Source: Phocoenobacter atlanticus subsp. cyclopteri
GTDB lineage: Bacteria > Pseudomonadota > Gammaproteobacteria > Enterobacterales > Pasteurellaceae
Reading direction: 5' to 3'
Length of the DNA stretch: 64,000 nt
NCBI RefSeq assembly: GCF_018343795.1
Contig: NZ_CP074346.1
Span: 124,001 to 188,000 of the forward strand
In this document: positions 1 to 9,197 of the stretch, piece by piece
Numbering within the stretch: position 1 is the first letter of the stretch
Layout of the letters: the number at the start of each line of letters is the position of its first letter
Notes under the pieces: model-generated
Database searches by the model: none
What the model saw: only the letters and a program-made list of their open reading frames with translations
What the model was told of the DNA's origin: nothing
Translations under genes and position numbers: made by a program

Positions 1-965
1 GTTTGAAGGGATTCAAGGGCTTTATCTGCTAGATGAAGTGCTTGCATTCCGTCAAAACCGGTTGTGGCTGGTGTTGCTTTGCCATTTAAAACATCAACAA
101 AGTGTTCCCACTCTGCTTTGTAAGCCGCATCATAACGTTGTAAGAAGAAGAATTCAGGTTTTGCGTATTTGCAACCTTCATCAGTCCAAAGTTCAACGCT
201 ATCTTCATAGATATTTTTCGCCGTTAACACACCTTTTTCGCCGTGTAATTCAAGACGTTGGTCGTAACCATAGCCACTACGACGTGTATTAGAGATGGTT
301 GCCATTGCACCTGATGGGAAACGCATTACAACGAATGCAGTATCGATATCCCCAGCCTCGCCAATTTCAGGATTGACTAAGCAACTACCACTTGCGTAAA
401 CAGACACTGGATCTTCGCCCATAATGAAACGAGCCATATCAAAATCGTGAATTGCCATATCGCGGAATAATCCACCCGATACTTTTACATAAGCTGCTGG
501 TGGTGGTGACGGATCACGAGAGATGATAATGAGTGATTCAGGTTTACCGATTTGACCTTGTTGTAAACGCTCTTTTACTTGTCTAAATTGTGGGTCGTAA
601 CGGCGGTTAAAACCGATGAATAGTGGCACGTTGCACTCTTCAACCACTTTTAAACACTCTTGAACACGAGCCATATCTAAATGGATAGGTTTTTCACAGA
701 AAATGGTTTTTCCTGCTCTTGCAGATAATTCAATTAAATCAGCGTGGGTGTCTGTTGCAGATGCGATAAGCACCGCATGAACATTTGGATCCGCCATTAC
801 TTCTTCAATGGTTTGAATTTTACAACCGTATTTTTCTGCCATTTTTTTCGCATTTGGTTCATAAGGATCGGCGACAGAATAAAGGGTGGTTTCTGGGTGG
901 TTTACGATATTTACTGCGTGTACAAGCCCAATACGACCAGCACCTAATAAAGCAACATTATACAT
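1..965 (-). CDS. iolG: Inositol 2-dehydrogenase, 3' end beyond window
   Basis: Oxidises myo-inositol to scyllo-inosose (2-keto-myo-inositol) with NAD+, first step of inositol breakdown, in the cytosol. I translated this myself: a Rossmann nucleotide-binding motif GAGRIG is at residues 8-13, EKP at 91-93, and GGLFRDMAIHDFD at 164-176. Lys92, Asp169 and His173 match the Lys/Asp/His catalytic set of the GFO/IDH/MocA family member IolG. About 321 residues are visible of roughly 335, so only the last few codons are missing. The start at 965 has a good AAGGAG ribosome site. It lies last in the leftward iolD-iolE-iolG set, 38 bases after iolE. Other GFO/IDH/MocA sugar dehydrogenases are possible in principle, but the context makes IolG very likely. 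Confidence 0.92.
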   Translation of the reverse strand, partial: MYNVALLGAGRIGLVHAVNIVNHPETTLYSVADPYEPNAKKMAEKYGCKIQTIEEVMADPNVHAVLIASATDTHADLIELSARAGKTIFCEKPIHLDMARVQECLKVVEECNVPLFIGFNRRYDPQFRQVKERLQQGQIGKPESLIIISRDPSPPPAAYVKVSGGLFRDMAIHDFDMARFIMGEDPVSVYASGSCLVNPEIGEAGDIDTAFVVMRFPSGAMATISNTRRSGYGYDQRLELHGEKGVLTAKNIYEDSVELWTDEGCKYAKPEFFFLQRYDAAYKAEWEHFVDVLNGKATPATTGFDGMQALHLADKALESLQ

Positions 966-1003
966 AGTAACTCCTTGATATGATTAAAAATCTGTATGTT
1001 TGA

Positions 1004-1900
1004 TTAAATTCCAGCAACGTCTTTGATATATTTACGACCTTTCACTGCGTATTCAAATGGATTTGCCAATGCAGGATCTTGTTCTGCTTCCACAACCATC
1101 CAGCCTTTGTAATCGTGTTTGTCTAAAATTTCAAAAATAGGTTTGAAATCAATTACGCCGTCACCCGGAACGGTAAATGTCCCTTTTTTAACCCCTTCTA
1201 AGAAACTAAGATCGTTTTCTTTTACTTTTGCAACCACTTCATCACGCACATCTTTTAAGTGAACGTGGCAAATGCGATCGATGTATTTTTCAAGCATATC
1301 TAGCATTGCTTTTTGTGAGCCTTCTGAGTAGTAAATATGTCCTGAATCAAAGAGTAAATAAACGTCATCGTTAGTCATTTCCATATAGCGATCTACTTCT
1401 TCAGGAGTTTGAATACCTGTTCCCATATGGTGGTGTAGGCTCACTTTCATTCCTTTTTCTGCGGCAAGTTTAGCTAATTCGTTATAACCCTCTGCAAGTA
1501 ATTCCCATTCAGCATCAGTAAAAATGGTTTTTTCTTTAAAAATGGCTTTTTTCTGACCTTGAATACTACGGCTTTGCTCTGAACAACCGATTACTTTTGC
1601 ACCCATTGCGTGTAAGAAATCACGGTGTTTGATAAATTCTGCGATAGTTTCTTCTTTTTTACCGTCAACAAAGAATGTACTAAACCACGCATTACAAATT
1701 TGGATACCACGAACATCAAGTTTGTGTTTTAACACCTCAATATCACGTGGATATTTATTTCCCACTTCGCAACCAGTGAAACCTGCCAACGCCATTTCAC
1801 TGACACATTGTTCAAAGGTATTTTCAGCCCCTAATTCAGGTAAATCATCGTTTGTCCAACCAATAGGTGCAATACCCAATTTGATATTTTCAGTTTTCAT
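1004..1900 (-). CDS. iolE: Inosose dehydratase
   Basis: Dehydrates scyllo-inosose to 3D-trihydroxycyclohexane-1,2-dione, the second inositol step. The 298-residue protein is of normal length for IolE and has the xylose-isomerase-like TIM barrel fold. Recognisable segments are [17 protein letters not shown] near the N-terminus, the metal-site strands [10 protein letters not shown] and [24 protein letters not shown], and [11 protein letters not shown] near the C-terminus. The start at 1900 follows an AAGGAG site. It sits between iolD and iolG on the same strand, with 69 bases to iolD, so it is cotranscribed from the iolD/iolC divergent promoter region. Confidence 0.95.
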   Translation of the reverse strand: MKTENIKLGIAPIGWTNDDLPELGAENTFEQCVSEMALAGFTGCEVGNKYPRDIEVLKHKLDVRGIQICNAWFSTFFVDGKKEETIAEFIKHRDFLHAMGAKVIGCSEQSRSIQGQKKAIFKEKTIFTDAEWELLAEGYNELAKLAAEKGMKVSLHHHMGTGIQTPEEVDRYMEMTNDDVYLLFDSGHIYYSEGSQKAMLDMLEKYIDRICHVHLKDVRDEVVAKVKENDLSFLEGVKKGTFTVPGDGVIDFKPIFEILDKHDYKGWMVVEAEQDPALANPFEYAVKGRKYIKDVAGI

Positions 1901-1969
1901 ACAAGTTTCTCCTTGTGTATGGATAATAATTCTGAACCAGCCCTGAAAGAGCTGGCTTAATGTTAAAAA

Positions 1970-3910
1970 TTAGTAACGACGAGCTTCATTTATGTGTTTT
2001 TGTGCATTTTGGTATGCTTGTTGAATGGTTTCCTTATTAGAAACTTCCGCAACACCAACATGCCACCAACTGCCATAACCGTGAACCATTGTCTTTGGTA
2101 ACACTTTTACATCAATTAATGTTGAAACAGTTTGTTTTTTGGCATCTTCTAATGCAAAATGTAGTTCTTCTTCTGTGGTCACTTTATAAGTTTTACAGCC
2201 GTAAGACGCTCCATTCATTGCAAAATCAACAGGAACAAGTCTACCATTTAATTGATTTGATGTTTCATTGCGGAAACGGAATTCAGTGCAGAAACTGTCC
2301 ATTCCATTACCGATTTGTAAGTTATTGATACAGCCATTTGCCATATTGTCAAAGACGATTACATTGATTTTTTTGTTTTCCTGAATTGATGTGACTAACT
2401 CAGAATGCAACATCATATAAGAGCCATCGCCGAGTAGGGTATAAACTTCACGCTCAGGTTGAGCAATTTTTACACCAAGTGATGCACTGACTTCATAGCC
2501 CATACAAGAATAGCCATATTCAAGATGATAAGTACCTTCGCCTTTGGATTGCCAAGTACGTTGTAAATCACCCGGTAAGCTTCCTGCTGCACCCACAATC
2601 ACATCATCTTTACCTAAATGTTCATTGATAATGCCTAATACACGACTTTGAGTTAAGCAAGATTGCGTGATTTTTTGGAATTCAGCAAATACGGCTTTTT
2701 GATCAAGACGATCATTCACCTCTGGTACAAAATCTTCGCCTGTATAAGTTACATTACGAACACGTTCTAATTCTTGCTTAAATTGTTGTTTAGCCTCTGC
2801 GATTTGATCGCCCCATTGAGCTGCGTAACCAATGTATTTTAATGACTTGGTTAATTTGCTAAGGGTTGCTTTTGCATCTGCGACAATTTGAACGCCATCT
2901 AATTTGTAAGCATCAAAACGTGCTACGTTAATATTTAAGAATTGAACGTCTGGGTTTTGGAATATCCATTTTGATGAAGTGGTAAAGTCCGTATAGCGAG
3001 TACCAATACCGATGATTAAATCAGCCTCTTTGGCAAGTAAGTTTGCGGATAAGCAACCTGTTTCGCCAACACCACCGACATTTAAAGGATAATCAGACAC
3101 AACGGCACTTTTTCCAGCCTGTGTCTCAGCAAATGGAATATTGAAACTTTTTGCAAATTGTTTCAATTCTTCTGCCGCTTGTGAATAACGCACGCCACCG
3201 CCACAAATAATCAATGGTTTTTTCTTATTTTTAATCAGTTTCACTGCCATTTTTATGGTTGAATCTGTTGGTGTGACACGTTCAATGTGATGAATACGTT
3301 TTTCTAGGAAATAATCAGGGAAATCATAGGCTTCTGCTTGCACATCTTGTGGTAATGCAAGAGTCACAGCCCCTGTTTCCGCAGGATCAGTTAATACACG
3401 CATTGCATTGATACACGCACTCATTAGCTGTTCAGGACGGTTAATTCTATCCCAATATTTGCTCACCGCTTTAAAGGCATCATTAGTGCTAATGCTTAAA
3501 TCATAAGGTTGCTCAATTTGTTGTAAAACAGGATCTGGCTGACGAGTTGCAAAGACATCACCCGGAAGTAATAAAAGAGGAATGCGGTTTGCACTTGCCG
3601 TAGCCGCTGCGGTAATCATATTGGCAGCACCTGGTCCAACAGAAGAAGTACAAGCATAAATTTTCTTACGACTATGCTGTTTTGCAAAACCAATTGCAAC
3701 GTGTGCCATACCTTGCTCGTTGCGTCCTTGTCTAACAATTAAATTACCACAGTCTTGTTCAAGTGCTTGCCCTAAACCTAATACATTACCGTGACCGAAT
3801 ATACCAAAAACACCTTCAACAAATTTTGTTACTTGACCATCAACTTCTATATATTGATTATCTAAAAATTTAATGAGTGCTTGTGCAACTGTAAGTCTAG
3901 TCGTTTTCAT
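1970..3910 (-). CDS. iolD: 3D-(3,5/4)-trihydroxycyclohexane-1,2-dione hydrolase
   Basis: Thiamine-diphosphate-dependent ring-opening enzyme that makes 5-deoxy-D-glucuronate. At 646 residues it has the normal IolD length and the acetolactate-synthase-like three-domain build. The cofactor-activating glutamate is Glu65 in [11 protein letters not shown]; the ThDP/Mg motif starts at GDGSYM near residue 491 and ends at the MANGC segment, where the family has NN or similar. The central domain carries GGGVRYS and the ETQAGK segment. First gene of the leftward iolDEG set; the start at 3910 is preceded by a weak purine-rich stretch. The 226-base divergent region with iolC holds the likely control sites. 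Confidence 0.95.
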   Translation of the reverse strand: MKTTRLTVAQALIKFLDNQYIEVDGQVTKFVEGVFGIFGHGNVLGLGQALEQDCGNLIVRQGRNEQGMAHVAIGFAKQHSRKKIYACTSSVGPGAANMITAAATASANRIPLLLLPGDVFATRQPDPVLQQIEQPYDLSISTNDAFKAVSKYWDRINRPEQLMSACINAMRVLTDPAETGAVTLALPQDVQAEAYDFPDYFLEKRIHHIERVTPTDSTIKMAVKLIKNKKKPLIICGGGVRYSQAAEELKQFAKSFNIPFAETQAGKSAVVSDYPLNVGGVGETGCLSANLLAKEADLIIGIGTRYTDFTTSSKWIFQNPDVQFLNINVARFDAYKLDGVQIVADAKATLSKLTKSLKYIGYAAQWGDQIAEAKQQFKQELERVRNVTYTGEDFVPEVNDRLDQKAVFAEFQKITQSCLTQSRVLGIINEHLGKDDVIVGAAGSLPGDLQRTWQSKGEGTYHLEYGYSCMGYEVSASLGVKIAQPEREVYTLLGDGSYMMLHSELVTSIQENKKINVIVFDNMANGCINNLQIGNGMDSFCTEFRFRNETSNQLNGRLVPVDFAMNGASYGCKTYKVTTEEELHFALEDAKKQTVSTLIDVKVLPKTMVHGYGSWWHVGVAEVSNKETIQQAYQNAQKHINEARRY

Positions 3911-4008
3911 CTCTATGTCACTCCTATGAGTTAAAGAATAAATAATTTTTTCAAAATTCTAGTAATTTATTCATTTCAATGCAATGTGATTTTAGAAATT
4001 TTATTTCA

Positions 4009-4030
4009 TTTTGTGATCTTGTTCTCAAAT
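4009..4030. promoter_or_regulatory. Candidate CRP site between iolD and iolC
   Basis: The 16-base core 4012-4027 reads TGTGA-N6-TCTCA, one mismatch from TGTGA-N6-TCACA, with ATTT and AAAT flanks. The same half TTTTGTGATCTTG recurs, inverted, upstream of mmsA, which strengthens it. Fits cAMP control of a carbon-source locus; seen by eye, not scored. Confidence 0.55.
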
Positions 4031-4053
4031 ATACATTTAATAGCGTGACTTTT

Positions 4054-4071
4054 TTGAAATATATGTTTCAA
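4054..4071. promoter_or_regulatory. Candidate IolR operator (TTGAAA-N6-TTTCAA)
   Basis: An inverted repeat with 6-base arms TTGAAA/TTTCAA around six bases, in the iolD-iolC divergent region, 27 bases past the CRP-like site. RpiR-family IolR of rhizobia is reported to bind GGAA-N6-TTCC, the same spacing. The assignment to the iolR product at 9198 is inference. Confidence 0.4.
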
Positions 4072-4139
4072 TTAGTGGAAATTTAATCTATTTAGTTTTA
4101 TTCTTATATCAGTTCTAAATATAAATAAGTGAGGATATG

Positions 4140-6047
4140 ATGAAAAGTGCAGAAAAAAAACTAGACTTAATCTGTTTAGGTCGTGTGGCTGTTGATTTAT
4201 ATGGACAACAAATTGGTGCTCGTTTAGAAAATATGAGGACATTTTCTAAATATTTAGGTGGTTCATCAGGAAATGTGGCTTATGGAACAGCAATACAAGG
4301 TGTGAAATCATCAATGTTGGCTCGTGTTGGTGATGAACATATGGGACGCTTTTTAAAAGAAGAATTAGAAAGTGTGGGCGTAGATACCAGTTATTTAATT
4401 ACTGATAAAGATCGTTTAACAGCATTAGTGCTTTTAGGTATTAAAGATGAAGATACTTTTCCTCTAATTTTCTATCGTGATAACTGTGCAGATATGGCAA
4501 TTACTAAAGATGACTTTAGTGAAGAGTATATTGCCTCTGCCAAAGCCCTCGCTATTACAGGTACACATCTTTCACACCCAAATACGAGAGAAGCAGTATT
4601 GACTGCTTTAGAATACGCAGGACGTAATAATGTAAAACGTTTATTAGATATTGATTACCGTCCAGTATTATGGGGACTAACTTCATTAGGTGATGGTGAA
4701 ACACGTTATATTGATTCAGAAGCAGTGACTAAGTCTTTGCAAGATGTGTTACATCATTTTGATGTTTTAGTTGGAACAGAGGAAGAGTTTCATATTGCGG
4801 GTGGCTCAACCGATACTTTAACAGCGTTGAAAAATGTACGTAAATTTAGCCAAGCGGTCTTAGTATGTAAACGTGGAGCATTAGGTTGTTCGGTATTTGA
4901 GGGAGATATTCCTGATGATCTTGATGGTGGTTTAAACGTTTATGGCGTGAGAGTTGCGGTATTAAATGTATTAGGGGCAGGCGATGCCTTTATGTCAGGT
5001 TTAATTCGTGGTTATATCAATAACGAAGGTTGGGAACAAAGTTGTCGTTATGCGAATGCGTGTGGTGCACTAGTGGTTTCTCGTCACGGTTGTGCCCCAG
5101 CAATGCCAACCAAAGAAGAATTAGATGATTATCTCTCTCGTGCAGAATCTGTGCCACGCCCTGATTTAGATGAAAAATTAAATCATTTACACCGAGTAAC
5201 CACTCGTAAAACACAGTGGGACGATTTATGTATTTTTGCATTCGATCATCGTAAACAGTTGGTTGATATGGCGAATGAATGTGGTGTTGAGCCAACACGT
5301 ATTCCAAAATTAAAAACTTTATTGCTTAAAGCCGCAGAACAAACCGCACAACAAGAGGGTATAAGCAATGGTAATGCGGGAATTCTAGCGGATACCACAT
5401 TTGGGCAAGCGGCATTAAATGAAATTACAGGTAAAAATTGGTGGATTGGTCGTCCGATTGAAGAGCCATCATCTCGTCCATTAAGTTTAGAACACGGTGA
5501 TCTTGGCACGCAATTAGCGAGCTGGCCATTAGAACAGGTGGTGAAATGTTTAGCTTTCTATCATCCAACCGATGATGAAGCAATGAAAACCGCACAAGAT
5601 ACTAAACTCAAAGAAGTGTATCAAGCCTGTTGTCGCACTGGTCACGAACTATTACTTGAAATTATCCTTCCAACTGAAATGGAAAAACAAGAGCAATATT
5701 ATGCACAAATGTTGCAACATTTCTATGATATTGGTATTAAACCAGATTGGTGGAAATTACCAGGTGTATCAGAACAGGCTTGGAAAGAGATTAGTCAAGT
5801 GATTGAGCAAAATGACAGTTATTGTCGTGGTATCTTAATTTTAGGTTTAGATGCCCCAGAAGAAGAATTTAAAGCTGTTTTTGAAGCATCTAAAAATATC
5901 CCATTAGTGAAAGGATTTGCGGTAGGAAGAACCATCTTCGGACAACCGTCAAAACAATGGTTAGCAAATGAAATCAACGATGATGAACTAGTGAAAGAAG
6001 TTTCAGCACGTTATCAACGCCTGATTAAACTTTGGAAATCTCGTTAA
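4140..6047 (+). CDS. iolC: 5-dehydro-2-deoxygluconokinase fused to DUF2090
   Basis: Residues about 1-320 are a PfkB sugar kinase: LGGSSGNVAYG substrate region, and LGAGDAFMSGL with the catalytic Asp near residue 283. It phosphorylates 5-dehydro-2-deoxygluconate. Residues about 355-635 are a DUF2090 domain (IFAFDHRKQL; DWWKLPG; VKGFAVGRTIF), an aldolase-like fold that is annotated in proteobacterial IolC fusions as the aldolase giving DHAP and malonate semialdehyde. No separate iolJ is in the window, which supports a bifunctional enzyme. Two adjacent ATGs exist (4137, 4140); the second is better spaced from GAGGA. A strong terminator made of an uptake-sequence pair follows. Confidence 0.93.
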   Translation: MKSAEKKLDLICLGRVAVDLYGQQIGARLENMRTFSKYLGGSSGNVAYGTAIQGVKSSMLARVGDEHMGRFLKEELESVGVDTSYLITDKDRLTALVLLGIKDEDTFPLIFYRDNCADMAITKDDFSEEYIASAKALAITGTHLSHPNTREAVLTALEYAGRNNVKRLLDIDYRPVLWGLTSLGDGETRYIDSEAVTKSLQDVLHHFDVLVGTEEEFHIAGGSTDTLTALKNVRKFSQAVLVCKRGALGCSVFEGDIPDDLDGGLNVYGVRVAVLNVLGAGDAFMSGLIRGYINNEGWEQSCRYANACGALVVSRHGCAPAMPTKEELDDYLSRAESVPRPDLDEKLNHLHRVTTRKTQWDDLCIFAFDHRKQLVDMANECGVEPTRIPKLKTLLLKAAEQTAQQEGISNGNAGILADTTFGQAALNEITGKNWWIGRPIEEPSSRPLSLEHGDLGTQLASWPLEQVVKCLAFYHPTDDEAMKTAQDTKLKEVYQACCRTGHELLLEIILPTEMEKQEQYYAQMLQHFYDIGIKPDWWKLPGVSEQAWKEISQVIEQNDSYCRGILILGLDAPEEEFKAVFEASKNIPLVKGFAVGRTIFGQPSKQWLANEINDDELVKEVSARYQRLIKLWKSR

Positions 6048-6071
6048 TTTGTAAAGTTTAGAAAAATGATG

Positions 6072-6118
6072 ACCGCTTAGTGTTTTGGGGATACCAATTT
6101 GCTAAGCGGTTATTTTTT
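6072..6118 (+). terminator. Terminator of iolC made from an uptake-sequence pair
   Basis: ACCGCTTAG (6072-6080) pairs with CTAAGCGGT (6102-6110) and is followed by a T-run at 6113-6118. The arms contain the AAGCGGT core of the Apl-type uptake signal. Confidence 0.85.
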
Positions 6119-6127
6119 GTATGATTA

Positions 6128-6446
6128 AGAATAAAACAGGGCATGCCCTGTTTCTACAAATATATTTTAACATTGTAGCGTCAAGGCACGCCTTGACGAA
6201 ATATACGCATAATATAAAAAATGTAACATCAATACGTACATTGGCACAACGTTTTTGATGATGTGGAATTGGGGAAATTTAATATAAATTTATTCAAAAT
6301 TTGCAAATTTCAGAAAAAATCAGACCGCTTACCCTTGTTACGTGACGATTTTTTTACGTTATGAAGAATAAAACAGGGCATACTCTGTTTCTACAAATAT
6401 ATTTAACATTGTAGCGTCAAGGCACGCCTTGACGAAATATATGCAT
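6128..6446. repeat. Two copies of an about 84-bp composite REP unit
   Basis: This is the bulk of the 470-base gene-free gap between iolC and iolB. Copies at 6128-6211 and 6364-6446 are nearly identical. Each holds two palindromes: an ACAGGGCATGCCCTGT type (6136-6151; decayed to ACAGGGCATACTCTGT at 6373-6388) and TCAAGGCACGCCTTGA (6181-6196 and 6417-6432), joined by an AT-rich linker ending GTAGCG. The layout is like a paired REP (BIME). The same first palindrome recurs around the RAYT gene at 32862-33496. About 150 bases between the copies are AT-rich with one degenerate uptake core. Confidence 0.8.
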
Positions 6447-6489
6447 AAAAAATAAATTACGCCAATGCATAGATGATACATTGGCGTAA
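6446..6489 (-). terminator. Terminator of iolB
   Basis: Perfect 11-base arms TTACGCCAATG (6457-6467) and CATTGGCGTAA (6479-6489). Read leftward, the hairpin is followed by a T-rich run, so it ends iolB transcription. Confidence 0.8.
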
Positions 6490-6518
6490 TGCTTTTAATG
6501 GTTTTAAATGTTAGAAAA

Positions 6519-7359
6519 TTACTTAAATTTATTCGCATATTCTTCGCTATTTACCCATAAATGATCTGCTTCCCAAGTGAAACGCCATTTACGAATAGGA
6601 CCTGCCATCACATTTAAGTAATAGTTATTATAGCCTGCAACGGTTGCCATTGGGTGGTAGCCTTTTGGTACTTGCACCACATCGCCATCATAAACTGCCA
6701 TACATTCATCAAGACTACGATCATCGGTATAAACACGTTGCATTGCAAAGCCTTGTGGCGGATCAAAACGGTGATAGTAGGTTTCTTCTAAATAAGTTTC
6801 TGTTTCACTATTTTTTTGATCGTGTTTATGACTTGGGTATGAGCTGGTGTTACCTTCATCGGTAAATACTTCAACCACGAGTAAGCTATCTGCTGGTTCT
6901 GTTTCAGGTAAAATATTATGAACAAGACGTTTGTTATAACCATAACCTCGATGTTCCACGCCTACCTCTTCGGGTGTGATTAGGCGAACAGGTAAGTTAC
7001 CTTGACTTGGTGCTCGACAAACGGCGAGTTCAAGGTTTGTTTCTGCAAGAATATCAACGGTTTGATTGTGGGGTACATAAAGAGAATACAAGAGAATACG
7101 GTGGAATACGTTCAAAAGGAGTGGTTCTATTACCAATTTTTGCAAAGGTTTCATCACCTACGCTTAACGTAGCTTTACCTGCCATCAGTACAAAACAAAC
7201 TTCGGTATTTTCTGTATCAAAAGAGAGTGTTTGTTTTTCTTTTAGATGAAACATTTCAAAACCCACATATTCCCACCCCGCACTTTCAGGTGTGATTTTT
7301 TGGACTTGTCCATTGGCTTCTGGATGATTTTTTTTAGATTTAGAAAGTAAATAACTCAT
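6519..7359 (-). pseudogene. iolB: 5-deoxy-glucuronate isomerase, frameshifted
   Basis: IolB turns 5-deoxy-glucuronate into 5-dehydro-2-deoxygluconate. Two overlapping frames give one family-length cupin protein: 7359 down to about 7090 (MSYLLSKSKK to RIPPYSL) and then 7089 down to 6519 (YVPHNQTVDI to YANKFK). The break lies in a 10-bp tandem duplication, AAGAGAATAC at 7080-7089 and again 7090-7099. Removing one unit restores PPYSLYVPHNQ in frame and gives 276 residues, the usual length. The metal-site region HKHD and YHPMATVAGYNNYYLN are intact in the second frame. As written, the product stops after 101 residues. A recent slippage event, a phase-variable state or a sequence error are all possible. 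Start has no close rival; rightward neighbour mmsA is divergent. Confidence 0.9.
7080..7099. repeat. 10-bp tandem duplication that breaks iolB
   Basis: AAGAGAATAC occurs twice head to tail. Its length is not a multiple of three, so the second copy shifts the iolB frame. Confidence 0.95.
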
Positions 7360-7437
7360 TTTTCGTTCCTCACTTTATATTATTTGGACAAAATAATACA
7401 ACAAATAAAAATATGTGCTATGACTAGATGTAAAAAA

Positions 7438-7474
7438 TCAGATCAAGATCACAAAATAGAATAAATATTCTATT
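7438..7474. promoter_or_regulatory. CRP-like site and palindrome upstream of mmsA
   Basis: In the 206-base divergent region of iolB and mmsA. TCAGA-N6-TCACA at 7438-7453 is one half exact for CRP. One base later comes AATAGAAT-N4-ATTCTATT (7455-7474), a dyad with 8-base arms that contains GAA-N6-TTC like the site at 4054. The pairing of a CRP-like and a GAA-N6-TTC site mirrors the iolD/iolC region. Confidence 0.45.
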
Positions 7475-7568
7475 TTTTGTTAAAAACGAATTGAAATATT
7501 TATTCTATTATTCTAATCTATCTCACGAACTATTTGTAATAGATTTTTTTATATTTAAGGAGTAAATG

Positions 7569-9077
7569 ATGGAAACTGTTCATAATTTTATTAACGGTAA
7601 ACAAGTTGCAAGTAAAGGTACAAAGGCTTGGCCTATTTATAATCCTGCAACAGGTAAACAAATTCGTCAAGTGATGATGAGTACACCTGAGGAGGTGAAT
7701 GAAGCAGTTGATGTTGCACAAGCTGCATTTCCTGCGTGGGCTAAAACCTCTCCACTACGTCGTGCAAGAATTATGTTTAAATTCAAAACTCTTTTAGAAG
7801 AGAACTTTGATTCATTGGCACGTATAATCACAGAAGAACACGGTAAAGTTTATTCGGATTCTATCGGCGAATTAACTCGTGGTTTAGAAGTGGTTGAGTT
7901 TGCTTGCGGTATTCCTCACTTACTTAAAGGTGAATTTTCAGAGCAAGCAGGACGAGGTATTGATATTCATTCAACAATGCAACCATTAGGGGTGACTGTT
8001 GGTATTACACCATTTAACTTCCCAGCAATGGTGCCAATGTGGATGTTCCCAGTTGCATTAGCTTGCGGTAATACCTTTATTTTAAAACCAGCAAAAACAG
8101 ACCCTTCTTTATCTATCCGTTTAGCTGAATTATTAAAAGAAGCAGGCTTACCTGATGGCGTATTTAACGTGGTTCACGGTGATCGTCACGATAATGAGAT
8201 TTTATTACGTGAAGAGCGTGTAAAAGCGGTAAGTTTTGTTGGTTCAACTACGGCAGCTGCTCACGTTCATAAAATTGGTTCTGAATTTGGTAAACGTGTT
8301 CAAGCATTAGGGGCAGCAAAAAATCACGGTTTAGTTATGCCAGATGCCGATATTGAAGCAACAGCAAATGCGTTATTAGGTGCGGCTTATGGTGCAGCTG
8401 GGGAACGCTGTATGGCTCTTCCTATCGCAGTCACTATTGATGATGCGACAGCAGATAAATTAGTTGCGGCATTAAAACCAAAAGTAGAAGCACTTCGTCA
8501 CGGTCCTGGTATTCCAAAAGATGGCGAAAAAGAGATGGATTTTGGTCCGTTGATTACCAAACAGCATTTAGATAATGTAACAGGCTATGTTGATAAAGGT
8601 GTGGAAGAGGGTGCAACACTGGTAGTTGATGGTCGTGGTAAAAAACCACAAGGTGCAGAAGAGGGCTTCTTCATTGGAGGAACATTATTTGACCACGTAA
8701 CAGAAGATATGACAATCTATAAAGAAGAAATCTTTGGCCCTGTACTTGGTATTGTTCGTGCAAGAGGCTTTAAAGATGCAATGCGTTTGATCAATGATCA
8801 TCCATTTGGTAATGGAACAGCAATTTTCACTTCTGACGGTGGAGCAGCTCGTGAATTTGCTTATGATGTTCAAGCGGGAATGGTGGGAATCAACGTGCCA
8901 ATTCCTGTACCAATGGCATTCCACTGTTTTGGTGGTTGGAAACATTCAGCTTACGGTGCATTAAATGTATATGGTCCAGATGGTGTGCGTTTTTATACGA
9001 AGATGAAAACCGTTACAAGTCGCTGGCCAAATCCAAAAGTGATTGAAGATGCAGCATTTTCTATGCCTACTCTCTAA
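7569..9077 (+). CDS. mmsA: CoA-acylating (methyl)malonate-semialdehyde dehydrogenase
   Basis: Last inositol step (also called iolA): oxidises malonate semialdehyde to acetyl-CoA with NAD+, CoA and loss of CO2. About 502 residues, the usual length. Visible are the aldehyde dehydrogenase family parts: GITPFNFPAMVPMWM, the GSTTAAAHV cofactor turn, the catalytic cysteine in AAGERCMALP (Cys282 counted from the first ATG), and EEIFGPVLGIVRA. ALGAAKNH at the position where most ALDHs have the general-base Glu is typical of the CoA-acylating subgroup. ATGATG start: the second ATG lies 6 bases after AAGGAG, the first only 3. Followed by a hairpin at 9098 and then the regulator. Confidence 0.94.
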   Translation: METVHNFINGKQVASKGTKAWPIYNPATGKQIRQVMMSTPEEVNEAVDVAQAAFPAWAKTSPLRRARIMFKFKTLLEENFDSLARIITEEHGKVYSDSIGELTRGLEVVEFACGIPHLLKGEFSEQAGRGIDIHSTMQPLGVTVGITPFNFPAMVPMWMFPVALACGNTFILKPAKTDPSLSIRLAELLKEAGLPDGVFNVVHGDRHDNEILLREERVKAVSFVGSTTAAAHVHKIGSEFGKRVQALGAAKNHGLVMPDADIEATANALLGAAYGAAGERCMALPIAVTIDDATADKLVAALKPKVEALRHGPGIPKDGEKEMDFGPLITKQHLDNVTGYVDKGVEEGATLVVDGRGKKPQGAEEGFFIGGTLFDHVTEDMTIYKEEIFGPVLGIVRARGFKDAMRLINDHPFGNGTAIFTSDGGAAREFAYDVQAGMVGINVPIPVPMAFHCFGGWKHSAYGALNVYGPDGVRFYTKMKTVTSRWPNPKVIEDAAFSMPTL

Positions 9078-9097
9078 CTAAAACTTAAAATATTAAT

Positions 9098-9128
9098 AAG
9101 GGTAATAAAAGTAGATTTTATTACCCTT
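9098..9128 (+). terminator. Hairpin after mmsA
   Basis: Perfect 13-base arms AAGGGTAATAAAA / TTTTATTACCCTT with a 5-base loop. Only a weak T-rich tail follows, so it may be leaky. Confidence 0.65.
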
Positions 9129-9171
9129 AATTATTTTAACATTGATTATTTTTTGAATAGTAGTAAACTAA

Positions 9172-9195
9172 TCCCCCTTATTTAACAGGGGAATA
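9172..9195 (+). promoter_or_regulatory. Hairpin that covers the iolR ribosome site
   Basis: CCCCCT followed by TATTTAAC and AGGGGA just before the iolR ATG at 9198. The right arm is the Shine-Dalgarno sequence itself, so folding would hide it. Sequence observation; effect is inferred. Confidence 0.4.
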
Positions 9196-9197
9196 AA

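Noticed and set aside
7080-7099. Programmed ribosomal frameshift in iolB
   Set aside because: No slippery heptamer; a 10-bp tandem duplication fully explains the shift.
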